From Bacillus sp. 1780r2a1 (lineage in GTDB: Bacteria; Bacillota; Bacilli; Bacillales; Bacillaceae_H), in assembly GCA_024134725.1 (NCBI GenBank), contig CP099863.1:2849258-2913257 (forward strand): a stretch of 64,000 bases of DNA, in the 5' to 3' direction. The notes beneath the pieces are model-generated. The model had not been told where the DNA came from. It saw only the letters and a program-made list of their open reading frames with translations, and did not search any database. Both the position numbers and the translations under genes were made by a program. The stretch's first letter is position 1. Each line of letters starts with the position of its first letter. Below, one piece after another: positions 42,023 through 50,732 of the stretch.

Positions 42023-42145
42023 CGTCGCACCTCCCTGTTAAACTAACACCTACTGAAAAGTTACAATAGTATATGCAAAAATAGTAAAAGGGGAAGTGTA
42101 ACATCACCTCAATCAAGCCTGAAATGCGCTGATTTTCACAAAAAA

Positions 42146-42182
42146 CAAAGGACCTCTATACTCTGAGTATAGAGGTCCTTTG
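42146..42182 (-). terminator. yozE terminator
   Basis: CAAAGGACCTCTATACT-CTG-AGTATAGAGGTCCTTTG, a 17-bp perfect stem with TTTTTT on both sides. Confidence 0.92.
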
Positions 42183-42194
42183 TTTTTTGACACC

Positions 42195-42410
42195 TTACTG
42201 ATTCATTTCATATAGCTCCCATGCCTCATCAAAAACAGACATGCTCATCGTGTAATCACCATTTAATTCGAGATAAGAGCTGATCTCATTATAATCATCT
42301 GCCATTTTAGGAAAGCTATGGTCTTCATACACAAAGCGTGCTAGCTGTCCTATTACATCATTTTTTGGATTTAACCTGAATTTCATCATGTAGTGATAAA
42401 ATGACTTCAT
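42195..42410 (-). CDS. yozE: YozE family (UPF0346) protein
   Basis: 71 residues from ATG 42410, seven bases after AGGGGGAA; the frame stays open upstream but without a start site. MKSFYHYMMKFR, then YEDHSFPKMADDYNEISSYLE and FDEAWELYE, is the UPF0346 fingerprint. The B. subtilis protein is a small SAM-like helical bundle of unknown role. Last member of the yozD-yodN-yozE group in this orientation. Confidence 0.9.
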   Translation of the reverse strand: MKSFYHYMMKFRLNPKNDVIGQLARFVYEDHSFPKMADDYNEISSYLELNGDYTMSMSVFDEAWELYEMNQ

Positions 42411-42791
42411 ACGCTGTTCCCCCTGTATTTTATGCAGCATTTGCTCAAGTTTTATTTGGTATAAGACTACCATGTAAATAGTCTCTTGTGAATGACGTCG
42501 AATCCTGACTTGGATACACAAAAAACATTACATTATGATTACAGATTTGTGTTCTAGTTGCATTGTATAGTAAAGAAAACAAGTTGTCATATCAAGCATT
42601 TGGTTTTTAACTTTAATTGAATGTGACAAAAACGATGCACAACTGTAACAAAAATGCTGTTTCGACAGGTTTTATAGTAAAAATATAAATTGCAAATTTT
42701 TCATTTTCATGATTTAATTTGCTACTGAAAGCACAATAAAAAATTGCTGATACACGTTTAAATCAGCAAAGAATAAGGAAAGATGAATAAT
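42411..42791. other. intergenic region between yozE and the acyltransferase gene
   Basis: 381 bases without a supported gene. The only clear structure is the hairpin TTGCTGAT...ATCAGCAA at 42743-42769, whose 3' arm ends seven bases before the AAGGAAAG site of the acyltransferase gene. An AT-rich stretch (42675-42725) probably holds the promoter, but no -35/-10 pair is convincing. Confidence 0.4.
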
Positions 42792-43829
42792 ATGAGTACA
42801 CGAAATGCTTATTTTGATAACGCTAAATTTGTATTAATTTTTTTAGTTGTATTTGGACATATGATTTCACCTTATCGTACAGATAGCGAGGGCATGTTGT
42901 CCATTTATCACTTTATCTTTATTTTCCATATGCCAGTATTTATCTTACTAGCTGGTTATTTCTCTAAAAATTTTCATAAAAAAGGATATTATAAAAAAAT
43001 CTTTACCAAAGTTGCTATTCCTTACTTAGCATTTCAAACCATCTACACCTTTTACTATAGTGCGCTTTATACGAACGAAACGTACACGTTACAGTATTTA
43101 GTACCACGTTGGGCAATGTGGTTCTTGCTTAGCTTAATCTTTTGGAAATTAATGCTGCCATTTTTCGCAAAGTTTCCAATGTGGATTAGCATGACCGCTT
43201 CTATTTTACTAGGTGTTGGAATTGGTTTTGTCAACATTGATGGATTTGAAAAAATCCTAAGTATCAGTCGTATGTTTGTATTCTTCCCTTTCTTTTTGAT
43301 GGGTTATTATCTATCACAGAGAGAAGAACCATTTAAAAATCTTTTAACAGCCAAAAATCGGGTGATTGCTTCAACTATTCTAGTTGTAACACTGGCAGCA
43401 AGTTATTACTTTTTAAATGACACCGTTTATACGGACATGCTTTATGGCACAAACACATACAATAGCGTAAGCGAATTTCTAATGCGTTTGTCTCACTATG
43501 CCATTGCGTTTATTGTATCTTTTGCATTTATGGCCTTAATCCCAACACGTTCTTTTGCTTTAACAAGCATCGGACAGCGTTCGCTTTATGTCTACCTTTT
43601 ACATGGATTTGTTTTAAAGTGGTTTTTCACTACTGAATTTGCTAAAAGCTTAGATGCTAGCTTTTGGAGCATAATGGTTTTAACAGCTATGTCTATTTTA
43701 GTAACGCTTTTATTAGGTAGTCGCATTGTTGATTGGGTTATTACTGGTACGAAACTATTTATTCAGTTCATTACGCCAAAGAAAGCCATAGAAAAATTCT
43801 CATTAGCAATTAAACGAACGTTCCCATAA
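42792..43829 (+). CDS. acyltransferase 3 family membrane protein
   Basis: 345 residues from ATG 42792, ten bases after AAGGAAAG; an ATG nine bases earlier is almost in contact with it. About ten membrane helices. The N-terminal YFDNAKFVLIFLVVFGHMI holds the catalytic His of acyltransferase 3, followed by FHMPVFILLAGYFSK, as in the fucose 4-O-acetylase-like group (YkrP/YfiQ of B. subtilis). It would transfer acetyl groups to an envelope sugar or polymer. The acceptor is unknown. A terminator follows directly. Confidence 0.88.
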   Translation: MSTRNAYFDNAKFVLIFLVVFGHMISPYRTDSEGMLSIYHFIFIFHMPVFILLAGYFSKNFHKKGYYKKIFTKVAIPYLAFQTIYTFYYSALYTNETYTLQYLVPRWAMWFLLSLIFWKLMLPFFAKFPMWISMTASILLGVGIGFVNIDGFEKILSISRMFVFFPFFLMGYYLSQREEPFKNLLTAKNRVIASTILVVTLAASYYFLNDTVYTDMLYGTNTYNSVSEFLMRLSHYAIAFIVSFAFMALIPTRSFALTSIGQRSLYVYLLHGFVLKWFFTTEFAKSLDASFWSIMVLTAMSILVTLLLGSRIVDWVITGTKLFIQFITPKKAIEKFSLAIKRTFP

Positions 43830-43873
43830 ACAAAAATCTCATCTCTTACTAAGGGATGAGATTTTTGTTTATG
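43828..43873 (+). terminator. terminator
   Basis: AAACAAAAATCTCATC and GATGAGATTTTTGTTT pair over 16 bp around TCTTACTAAGG. Confidence 0.88.
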
Positions 43874-43953
43874 GGGCTCAAATAGTTTCTAATTTCATTT
43901 TACTGAATTTTATGGTAACGTTTCACTATAAGAGAAAGAAGGAGTGTATACAC

Positions 43954-44802
43954 ATGGAACTTGGTTATTATGATGGACAATTTCGAGATATCAACGAGAG
44001 AGTAATTCCTATTGATGAGCGCGGGCATCAATTTGGCGATGGCGTATATGAATTTATTCGCGTATACAAAGGAACACCTTTAGCACTATCTCAGCATTTA
44101 GATCGTCTTGAGCGAAGCGCAAAAGCGTTATTAATTGAGCTTCCATTTAGCAGAGTGGAATTAGAAAAATTAATCGAGGAAGGACTACAAAAGTCCACAT
44201 TGGCAGAAGCCGATATTTACATGCAGGTCACGCGTGGAATTTCTCCTCGAAATCATTTATTTCCAGATACCAAAGCAGAGTTATCTATGACGATTAGACA
44301 TCCACGCCAAATGCCTGATGAGGCTTATGAAAAAGGGATTTCCACCTTACTTTTAGAAGATGAGCGTTGGGCAAACTGTTACATTAAATCATTAAACTTA
44401 CTTCCAAATATTCTAGCAAAACAAGCAGCTGCCTCTAAAGGATGCAAAGAAGCCATTCTTGTAAAGGACGGATACATAACAGAAGGTTCTAGCAGCAATG
44501 TGTTCGTCATAAAAGATCAAACCCTATATACCACTCCAGCCACTAAGCAAATTTTATGCGGTATTACACGTACCAATATTCTTTCTTGCGCAAAACAAGA
44601 AGGCATTCAAGTGCGAGAACAGCATATGACAATTGATTTTATTAAGCAAGCTGATGAAGCCTTTGTCACGAGCACATCCATTGGTATCTTACCAATTGCA
44701 CGCATCGATGGGCAAGACTTGTCAACAACACGTCCTATTATTGATAAATTAACTAATGCATACCAAACATTTCGAGAGCAGCAAGTACACGTACAAAGTT
44801 AA
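43954..44802 (+). CDS. dat: D-amino acid aminotransferase
   Basis: 282 residues from ATG 43954, nine bases after GAAGGAG; a longer in-frame start is upstream of that site. It is a fold-type IV PLP enzyme: GHQFGDGVYEFIRVY, TRGISPRNH, the PLP lysine Lys145 in CYIKSLNLLPNIL, EGSSSNVFVI, and TSTSIGILPIARIDG. The WANCYIKSLNLLPN segment is characteristic of D-alanine aminotransferase, which makes D-glutamate from D-alanine and 2-oxoglutarate for peptidoglycan. Its terminator has been split by the IS element downstream. Confidence 0.93.
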   Translation: MELGYYDGQFRDINERVIPIDERGHQFGDGVYEFIRVYKGTPLALSQHLDRLERSAKALLIELPFSRVELEKLIEEGLQKSTLAEADIYMQVTRGISPRNHLFPDTKAELSMTIRHPRQMPDEAYEKGISTLLLEDERWANCYIKSLNLLPNILAKQAAASKGCKEAILVKDGYITEGSSSNVFVIKDQTLYTTPATKQILCGITRTNILSCAKQEGIQVREQHMTIDFIKQADEAFVTSTSIGILPIARIDGQDLSTTRPIIDKLTNAYQTFREQQVHVQS

Positions 44803-44808
44803 TATAAG

Positions 44809-44830
44809 AACAAAAAGCCCTTATTTTTTC
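44809..44830. terminator. left half of a terminator split by the IS element
   Basis: AAAAAGCCCTTATTTTTTC ends at the IS boundary. Its partner TTCAAATAAGGGCTTTTTC starts at 46119. Joined across one TTC they form a 15-bp stem AAAAAGCCCTTATTT/AAATAAGGGCTTTTT, the former terminator between dat and yokU. Confidence 0.8.
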
Positions 44831-44924
44831 GGGACTGACCCCGTAAAGTGAGACAAATAAAAAACACCTTTAAGTTGAAAACTGGGTATGTAGTACCTAA
44901 CCATCACTTGGAGGTGTTTTTTCT

Positions 44925-45248
44925 ATGGGAACAAGAGTCAGTTATCCAGTCGAACTAAAGTTAAAGGCAATTGAAATGAGATTAGCCGGTGTACCTGTAA
45001 AAAAAGTCTTATCACAACTAAACATTCGAAATCCTACCCAATTAAAAACGTGGATGAAGTGGTATCAAACTGGGAATGTACACCGGTTGGAACAGCCAGT
45101 AGGCAAGCAATATGCCTATGGAAAAGGTCCTGATTTTGAAAGCGAGACAGCGAAGTTAGAGGCTGAGAACCGACAGTTAAAGCAACAAATCGAGATTTTA
45201 AAAAAGTACAAGGAATTGGAAAGGAAGTGGTACCAGAAATCGCAGTGA
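44925..45248 (+). CDS. IS3-family transposase OrfA
   Basis: 107 residues. The N-terminal helix-turn-helix (YPVELKLKAIEMRLAGVPVK, then LNIRNPTQLKTWMKWY) binds the terminal repeats. A leucine-zipper-like coiled coil (about 68-100; ETAKLEAENRQLKQQIEILKK) mediates dimerisation. The ribosome binding site TTGGAGGTG lies just before the ATG. It is followed by orfB in the -1 frame with a 22-base overlap. Confidence 0.92.
   Translation: MGTRVSYPVELKLKAIEMRLAGVPVKKVLSQLNIRNPTQLKTWMKWYQTGNVHRLEQPVGKQYAYGKGPDFESETAKLEAENRQLKQQIEILKKYKELERKWYQKSQ
45200..45206 (+). promoter_or_regulatory. programmed -1 frameshift heptamer
   Basis: A-AAA-AAG in the orfA frame, the classical IS3-family slippery sequence. 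A -1 shift here joins the orfA frame to the orfB frame and yields the OrfAB transposase. Confidence 0.82.
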
Positions 45249-46075
45249 ACCTAGTGGAAGAGTTAAAAGAACAAATCCCTATTTATCAAATCTGTTTCCA
45301 TCTTGGTATTCCCCGATCCACTTACTACCGTTGGAAGCAGCATAGTCAACAGGATACACGAAAGAAATGGATGGAACAGCAAGTGGGTGAACAATGTCGT
45401 GCACACAAGTTTCGATATGGCTATCGAAAAATCACAGCTGTACTCAAGCGAACCATGAAGATTAACCACAAGTTTGTGCAGCGTACCATGCAGAAATACG
45501 GTTGGCAATGTCGTGTTAAACGAAAGAAACGGCAGCGAACAGGGCAACCTTATCAGGTTGCAGAGAATGTATTAAATCGTGACTTTCAAGCTGAACGCCC
45601 TCTCCAAAAGCTCGTGACCGATATTACGTACTTGCCTTTTGGGCCGAAACCATTGTATCTTTCAAGTATTCAAGATTTATTTAACGGAGAGATTATTGCG
45701 TATTCCATAGGTGATTGTCAAAATGTCGCGTTTGTTTTAGACACGCTTAACCAACTCCCTTCTCTACCGGAAGGGTGCACGTTGCATAGTGATCAAGGCT
45801 CTGTGTACACATCGTATGCTTATCAACAAACAATTAAAGAGAAAGGCATTATCATGAGTATGTCCCGAAAAGGGACGCCCGCAGATAATGCCTCAATTGA
45901 ATCGTTTCATTCCTCACTAAAGTCTGAAACGTTCTACCTTGACGAGTTGACATACACTACGACTACCATCGTAGAGCAAACCGTCAAAAGCTATATTACG
46001 TATTATAACCATGCCCGTATTCAAACAAAATTAAACAACCAGTCTCCTGTACAATACAGAAAACTGGTTGTTTAA
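45227..46075 (+). CDS. IS3-family transposase OrfB (DDE integrase core)
   Basis: 282 residues, reached mainly by -1 frameshifting from orfA; the nominal GTG at 45227 is inside the orfA end. An HTH_21 region (about 45-95) precedes the rve/DDE core. The catalytic triad is Asp in LVTDITYLPF, Asp in TLHSDQGSVYTS and Glu in DNASIESFHSSLKSE, all present. The stop lies 43 bases before the right end of the element. Confidence 0.93.
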   Translation: MVPEIAVNLVEELKEQIPIYQICFHLGIPRSTYYRWKQHSQQDTRKKWMEQQVGEQCRAHKFRYGYRKITAVLKRTMKINHKFVQRTMQKYGWQCRVKRKKRQRTGQPYQVAENVLNRDFQAERPLQKLVTDITYLPFGPKPLYLSSIQDLFNGEIIAYSIGDCQNVAFVLDTLNQLPSLPEGCTLHSDQGSVYTSYAYQQTIKEKGIIMSMSRKGTPADNASIESFHSSLKSETFYLDELTYTTTTIVEQTVKSYITYYNHARIQTKLNNQSPVQYRKLVV

Positions 46076-46135
46076 AAGGTGTTTTGATTCCTGTCTCAAA
46101 AACAGGGGTCAGTCCCTTCAAATAAGGGCTTTTTC

Positions 46136-46414
46136 TTAGAACTTGAAATAGTTACGTTTTAATAGACGCGGTGTTGCCAGTAGTTCTTTATAAGAAATAA
46201 CCTTTTGAAGCAGCTTTGTATCTACAAGCAGCAGCTGTGTTTCAATCTCTTCTATCACTTCTTCTTCTTGATAATGCATTCCACAGGCAGAACATTTAAT
46301 ACAAGGTACATCCGTGATTTCAATTCCTCTTGTTCCATCTGGAAGTTCCCAAAAAGCGGTATGGACGCTTTTTTCCCCAGCGCTTTCGCCGCACCATGCG
46401 CATTCTACCATCAT
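46136..46414 (-). CDS. yokU: YokU family zinc-ribbon protein
   Basis: 92 residues. Two CxxC pairs (CAWCGES at 5-11 and CIKCSACGMHY at about 38-48) form a zinc ribbon like that of the MqsA/YgiT group. The C-terminal helix LVDTKLLQKVISYKELLATP follows. B. subtilis yokU lies directly next to kamA, as here (13 bases). The function is unknown. It is the last gene of the leftward kam/yod operon. The IS right end is 18 bases from its stop codon, so the original terminator is disrupted. GAGGAGGC precedes the start. Confidence 0.88.
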   Translation of the reverse strand: MMVECAWCGESAGEKSVHTAFWELPDGTRGIEITDVPCIKCSACGMHYQEEEVIEEIETQLLLVDTKLLQKVISYKELLATPRLLKRNYFKF

Positions 46415-46427
46415 TGTATTTGCCTCC

Positions 46428-47831
46428 TCAAGATGAAGTGGAACCCTTTTCTTTTTGTGCTTGAGCTTGAAACTTTTTCTCCTTTAACTCATCTCTTTTT
46501 TCACGTTTATCCTTTAGAGTTGCATGTGCTGTATCTGCTTCATAAGATTTCCGTCTAGTTACTCTTCCTAACCCCTCCGGGATAAGCGTTGAGTTTGTTT
46601 CATTCATTAACCCTGCTATTCCAATAGAAGATTCCTTTTGCTTTGCATCCGGATAAATTGAATAGAAGTAGTCATCCGCTCTGTTAGGAATATAGTTTTC
46701 TGGTTCTGGATAAGTGGTAATTACCCCTTCAAAGTTTCGAAGTACAACCTTACCAGCACTTTGACTAATTAAATAGTTTGGTTGAATGGCAATCTTACCG
46801 CCACCACCAGGTGCGTCCACTACAAAAGTAGGTACAGCATAGCCTGACGTATGCCCTCTTAGTCCTTCAATAATTTCAAGCCCTTTGGATACAGGTGCTC
46901 TAAAGTGACCAATTCCTTCTGATAAATCACATTGATAAATATAGTAAGGTCTGACACGAATTTTCACTAAATCATGCATTAGCTTTTTCATAATTGGTAC
47001 GCTATCATTAATACCAGATAAGATAACTGCTTGATTTCCCACAGGCACACCAGCATCCACCAGCATTTCACATGCTTTTTTCGTTTCTTCTGTGATTTCA
47101 ATTGATGTATTAAAATGAGTATTTAGCCAGACTGGATGATACTTTTTTAAAATGGCACATAAGTTTTCTGTGATTCGTTGCGGAAAAACAACCGGTGCTC
47201 TTGTGCCAATACGAATGATTTCAACATGGGGAATAGCGCGTAAGTTTTTTAAGATATATTCTAAAATTTGATCATTAATTAGCAACCCATCGCCACCGGA
47301 TATTAGAACGTCTCGTACTTCTTTTGTTTGAGCAATATATTCAATTGCCATATCTAGTTGTTTTTTAGGAACACCCATTCCAATTTGTCCTGAGAATCGT
47401 CTCCGGGTACAATAACGACAGTACATCGAGCATTGATTGGTGACAAGAAATAAAACTCGGTCAGGGTAGCGATGTGTAAGCCCAGGTACAGGTGAATCTT
47501 CATCTTCCTCTAAAGGATCTTCTAAATCATATCTCGTTTTATGCATTTCTTGACCAATTGGTACAGACTGCATGCGAATTGGACAACGCGGATCATCTGG
47601 ATTCATTAACCAAGCATAATAAGGTGTAATATTTAATGGAATCGTTTTGGTTGCAATTCGAACCCCCTCTTCTTCTTCGGGTGTTAAATGAATGACCTTT
47701 TTTAAATCATCAAGCGTTCGAATTGTATGGGTTAATTGCCAAATCCAATCATTCCATTTCTCTTCTGGTACATCTTTCCAAAGGTCGATGTCTTTCCAAT
47801 GACGCGATGGCTTATATAAGTCATGTAACAC
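46428..47831 (-). CDS. kamA: L-lysine 2,3-aminomutase
   Basis: 467 residues, starting at GTG 47831 after GGGAGGCG. The radical-SAM cluster motif is Cys134, Cys138, Cys141 in NQCSMYCRYCTRRRF. The PLP-binding region with GGGGKIAIQPNY and the zinc-binding Cys near CPIR and the C-terminal domain are present. The enzyme converts L-lysine to L-beta-lysine using SAM, a 4Fe-4S cluster and PLP. The C-terminal 50 residues (KDKREKRDELKEKKFQAQAQ) are a charged extension, as in Bacillus KamA. It acts with the acetyltransferase gene just upstream. Confidence 0.95.
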   Translation of the reverse strand: MLHDLYKPSRHWKDIDLWKDVPEEKWNDWIWQLTHTIRTLDDLKKVIHLTPEEEEGVRIATKTIPLNITPYYAWLMNPDDPRCPIRMQSVPIGQEMHKTRYDLEDPLEEDEDSPVPGLTHRYPDRVLFLVTNQCSMYCRYCTRRRFSGQIGMGVPKKQLDMAIEYIAQTKEVRDVLISGGDGLLINDQILEYILKNLRAIPHVEIIRIGTRAPVVFPQRITENLCAILKKYHPVWLNTHFNTSIEITEETKKACEMLVDAGVPVGNQAVILSGINDSVPIMKKLMHDLVKIRVRPYYIYQCDLSEGIGHFRAPVSKGLEIIEGLRGHTSGYAVPTFVVDAPGGGGKIAIQPNYLISQSAGKVVLRNFEGVITTYPEPENYIPNRADDYFYSIYPDAKQKESSIGIAGLMNETNSTLIPEGLGRVTRRKSYEADTAHATLKDKREKRDELKEKKFQAQAQKEKGSTSS

Positions 47832-47925
47832 AAAAACGCCTCCCTTAATTAAAATTTAGACTGTGCTACTACTTTATATATGTGGATGCCTAGTAAATGG
47901 TTATATTTTATCTAACTTTCCTATT

Positions 47926-48792
47926 CTAAAGCCCATTTTTTAATGTTGATAAATCCTTTGACCATATATTCATATTTTCTAGCGTCTTAGAAATGAAGCA
48001 ATTGTTAATAAGTCTCCCACTATAGGAATAGCCAAGCTGGTGGAAAGCGGCATTCATACCTAATGAAAGCGCTCTCGCTATGGTGTATACACAATAAACA
48101 TATTCCTTTTTCAATTCTCTCTCAATTTCAACCATTAAATGCTTCATTAAACCAAGTGAGCGGTGAGATGGCAGAGTAGCACAATCTGTTAATTCTGCAT
48201 TGTGATACACCTTATTAATTTCTGCGGAAGCTGCGCTTACAATTTCTCCTTCATATTCAATAATAAAGAAAAGTGTTCCATCTTCAAGTATGTTTTGAAC
48301 GTAAATCAAATCATGTAAGGGAGAAGGGTAAATGGTAAATACTGTTTTATATAATGTTACGAGTTGTTTGGCATCACTCTTTACAGCTTTCCTTAACTTG
48401 TAAGGTAGCACCAATGTTTCCTGGCACTTTAGCGGTAATAACTGAACTTTTTCAAGAAGATTATTTTCTTTCACATAATAATTATGCACTTGCCTCTCTT
48501 GGCTTTCATAAAAGGTCATTAAGTAAGCAGTGCTTCCATTAAAATAAGAGGGAATGGTTGCTTCCAAACGATATCCATATTTCAACCAGCTTTCAACCTG
48601 TTCGTAGCGAGACTTTATTATTGCTTTTTCTAACTGATGCTTATTCATCTCTCTCTTTATATAGTGACTTATGCTAGAAATATTTCCTCGATAATCCTCA
48701 ATTCGAAGCCTTTTATTAAAGGAGTCGTGTATACAGAGCGCGCTGAATTCCGGTCTATTAACTTCAAGCAAACCGTTTCCCTCCTTCATCAT
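47926..48792 (-). CDS. yodP: beta-lysine N6-acetyltransferase (YodP/AblB)
   Basis: 288 residues. The C-terminal half is a GNAT domain (about 138-288): LRKAVKSDAKQLVTLYKTVF, the acetyl-CoA loop CATLPSHRSLGLMKHLM and ARALSLGMNAAFHQLGYSYSG are AblB-like. Together with KamA it would make N6-acetyl-beta-lysine, a compatible solute in methanogens and some bacteria. Its start overlaps the stop of the M20 peptidase gene by four bases. In B. subtilis the yodT-S-R-Q-P-kamA operon is transcribed in the mother cell, so a sporulation role is likely. Confidence 0.9.
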   Translation of the reverse strand: MMKEGNGLLEVNRPEFSALCIHDSFNKRLRIEDYRGNISSISHYIKREMNKHQLEKAIIKSRYEQVESWLKYGYRLEATIPSYFNGSTAYLMTFYESQERQVHNYYVKENNLLEKVQLLPLKCQETLVLPYKLRKAVKSDAKQLVTLYKTVFTIYPSPLHDLIYVQNILEDGTLFFIIEYEGEIVSAASAEINKVYHNAELTDCATLPSHRSLGLMKHLMVEIERELKKEYVYCVYTIARALSLGMNAAFHQLGYSYSGRLINNCFISKTLENMNIWSKDLSTLKNGL

Positions 48793-50057
48793 TCAGCAAT
48801 TCCGCACCAATCAATAATGGTAAGAGCAATGATTTCAGTAGCTTTTATAACAGATTCAATAGAAATGTATTCGTTTGGAAAGTGAGCAACTTCCGTAACT
48901 CCTGGACCAAACACCACCGTTGGAATCTTACCAACCTGAGATAAAATTCCTCCATCAGTACCCCAAGGTGATGCTTCAATACTAGGAGGGTGACTCATTG
49001 CTTGCTCATAGCTTTGAGAGAGAGATGAAATAAGAGGGTGTTGTATATCTAGTTCATTTGGTAGCCATTGTGCCCCAAACCATTCTACATTCACAGGTTG
49101 AATATTAAACCAAGAATCTTGCACGCTAATTTTTTTCAACCATTCTTCTACTTCTTCCTTCACATCTTTCATCTTTTCATGAGGTGCAACTCCAATCCTT
49201 CCTTCAATTATGACTTCATCTGCAACTGAAGACGGCCAAGATCCACCTTTTATAGTACCTATGTTAATTGGCACAGGAATGGGAGTATTTTTGTACAGCG
49301 GATCCACAATGCGGGCATTGCGATTTTTCTCTAGCTGCTGCAGATGTTCAATAAGAAGCATTGCTTTCTCGATTGCACTCACTCCTTCATACCTTGTACC
49401 TCCGTGAGCAGATCGACCATGTATGGTTAAACGAAACCACATAGAACCTTGCTGTTTGGAGAATATCTTCATGCTCGTAGGTTCAGGGATAATGGCTCCG
49501 TCCGCTTTGTAGCCTCTTAACACACATGCAAGCGTACCTGCTCCTCCACTTTCTTCTTCAATTACACTTTGAAAGATAACGTCACCTTTTAATGAAATTC
49601 CGATTTCTTGTAACGCTTGAATAGCAAAAAGAAGAGCTACGTTTCCTCCTTTCATATCCGTACTCCCTCTGCCATATACATTTCCATCTCTTACAATTCC
49701 ACTAAATGGGTCATCTTTCCAATGTGTTAAATCTCCTGGTGGTACCACATCAATGTGACCATTTAATAGAATAGATTTGCCTCCCCCCCTTCCTTTTAAA
49801 ACACCTACAACATTAGGGCTATCTTGAAAGCTGGTTCGAGTCGAGGCAAATGCTTCATTTTTACGCAGCTCTTTAAAATCTGGTTCCCATATATCAATGA
49901 CTAACTGAAGCTGCCTTAACTTTTCAATCACGATTGCCTGCACATATTTTTCATTCCCCTGTACACTTGCTTCTTGCACAAAACGTTGTAAGAGCCGAAC
50001 TATTTCATGTTTATATTCAATTAACCACCCCTGAATTTTCTCTTGCCAATTCGTCAT
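48789..50057 (-). CDS. yodQ: M20 family deacylase (YodQ, acetylornithine deacetylase-like)
   Basis: 422 residues. The metal-binding motifs of the ArgE/DapE group are complete: LLNGHIDVVPPGDLTHW (His, Asp), YGRGSTDMKGGNVAL (Asp), IEEESGGAGTL (catalytic Glu pair) and the C-terminal VAHFPNEYIS (His). The dimerisation domain lies at about 195-310. It should hydrolyse an N-acylated amino acid. Within this operon an acylated lysine derivative is plausible. It is coupled to yodP by a four-base overlap and follows yodR by 12 bases. Confidence 0.92.
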   Translation of the reverse strand: MTNWQEKIQGWLIEYKHEIVRLLQRFVQEASVQGNEKYVQAIVIEKLRQLQLVIDIWEPDFKELRKNEAFASTRTSFQDSPNVVGVLKGRGGGKSILLNGHIDVVPPGDLTHWKDDPFSGIVRDGNVYGRGSTDMKGGNVALLFAIQALQEIGISLKGDVIFQSVIEEESGGAGTLACVLRGYKADGAIIPEPTSMKIFSKQQGSMWFRLTIHGRSAHGGTRYEGVSAIEKAMLLIEHLQQLEKNRNARIVDPLYKNTPIPVPINIGTIKGGSWPSSVADEVIIEGRIGVAPHEKMKDVKEEVEEWLKKISVQDSWFNIQPVNVEWFGAQWLPNELDIQHPLISSLSQSYEQAMSHPPSIEASPWGTDGGILSQVGKIPTVVFGPGVTEVAHFPNEYISIESVIKATEIIALTIIDWCGIAE

Positions 50058-50069
50058 CTACAAACCTCC

Positions 50070-50732
50070 TTAGGGAATCATTTTAATGCTATCGCTAAGC
50101 TCTACTGTTGCATCAGTTGCTTGCAGCACCTCTTCGACGGTATAAGGAGACATTACTTCTATTAAAATCAAGCGATTATTTTCTACTTTTAAGACGGCTT
50201 GATCTGTAATAATTAAATCCACGCAGCGCTTAGCGGTAAGTGGCAACGAACATGATTTTACAAGCTTAGGTTCTCCATTTTTATTAGTGTGGTTCATCAA
50301 TACAACCACCTTCTTAACTTTTTGGGCTAATTCCATCGCTCCTCCCATACCTGGTACTCGCTTGCCAGGTACAATCCAGTTTGCCAAGTCCCCTTGTTCA
50401 CTGACTTCTAGCGCACCTAATATGGTCATATCAACATATCCTTTTCGAATCATCCCAAAAGCAATAGCGCTATCACAATATGAAGATCCTGCAAGCGTAG
50501 TAATGGGATAACCTGCTGCATTGCAGGCATTTTCATCTTCCTGCCCTTTAACTGGGGAGGGACCGATTCCAACAATTCCATTTTCAGCATGAAACATTAC
50601 CGCTATCGTCGAAGGAATATAGTTAGGAATAAGTGATGGAATTCCAATACCTAGATTCACAATCATTCCATTTTCAATTTCCTGAGCAGCGCGCTTAGCA
50701 ATTCGCTGTCGACTATCTATTCCCAAACCCAT
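50070..50732 (-). CDS. yodR: CoA-transferase subunit B (YodR)
   Basis: 220 residues from ATG 50732, eight bases after AAGGGGTGG and inside the end of yodS (16-base overlap). The family I beta-subunit has its catalytic Glu in MFHAENGIVGIGPSP. GMIRKGYVDMTILGALEVS and GKRVPGMGGAMELAQ are further fingerprints. With YodS it forms a two-chain acetyl/acetoacetyl/butyryl-type CoA transferase. The acyl substrate is unknown; linkage to kamA suggests a lysine-degradation acid such as a 3-amino- or 3-keto-acid. Confidence 0.92.
   Translation of the reverse strand: MGLGIDSRQRIAKRAAQEIENGMIVNLGIGIPSLIPNYIPSTIAVMFHAENGIVGIGPSPVKGQEDENACNAAGYPITTLAGSSYCDSAIAFGMIRKGYVDMTILGALEVSEQGDLANWIVPGKRVPGMGGAMELAQKVKKVVVLMNHTNKNGEPKLVKSCSLPLTAKRCVDLIITDQAVLKVENNRLILIEVMSPYTVEEVLQATDATVELSDSIKMIP

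Larger units (their letters stand above)
44831..46118 (+). mobile_element. IS3-family insertion sequence (IS150-like group)
   Basis: 1288 bases. The terminal inverted repeats begin GGGACTGACCCC at both ends and continue with shared TGAGACA and ACACCTTT blocks. A three-base target duplication TTC flanks the element (44828-44830 and 46119-46121). Inside are orfA and orfB in the IS3 arrangement, with a frameshift site, and both frames are intact. The copy therefore looks recent and possibly active. The element sits in the loop of the dat/yokU terminator. Confidence 0.93.
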
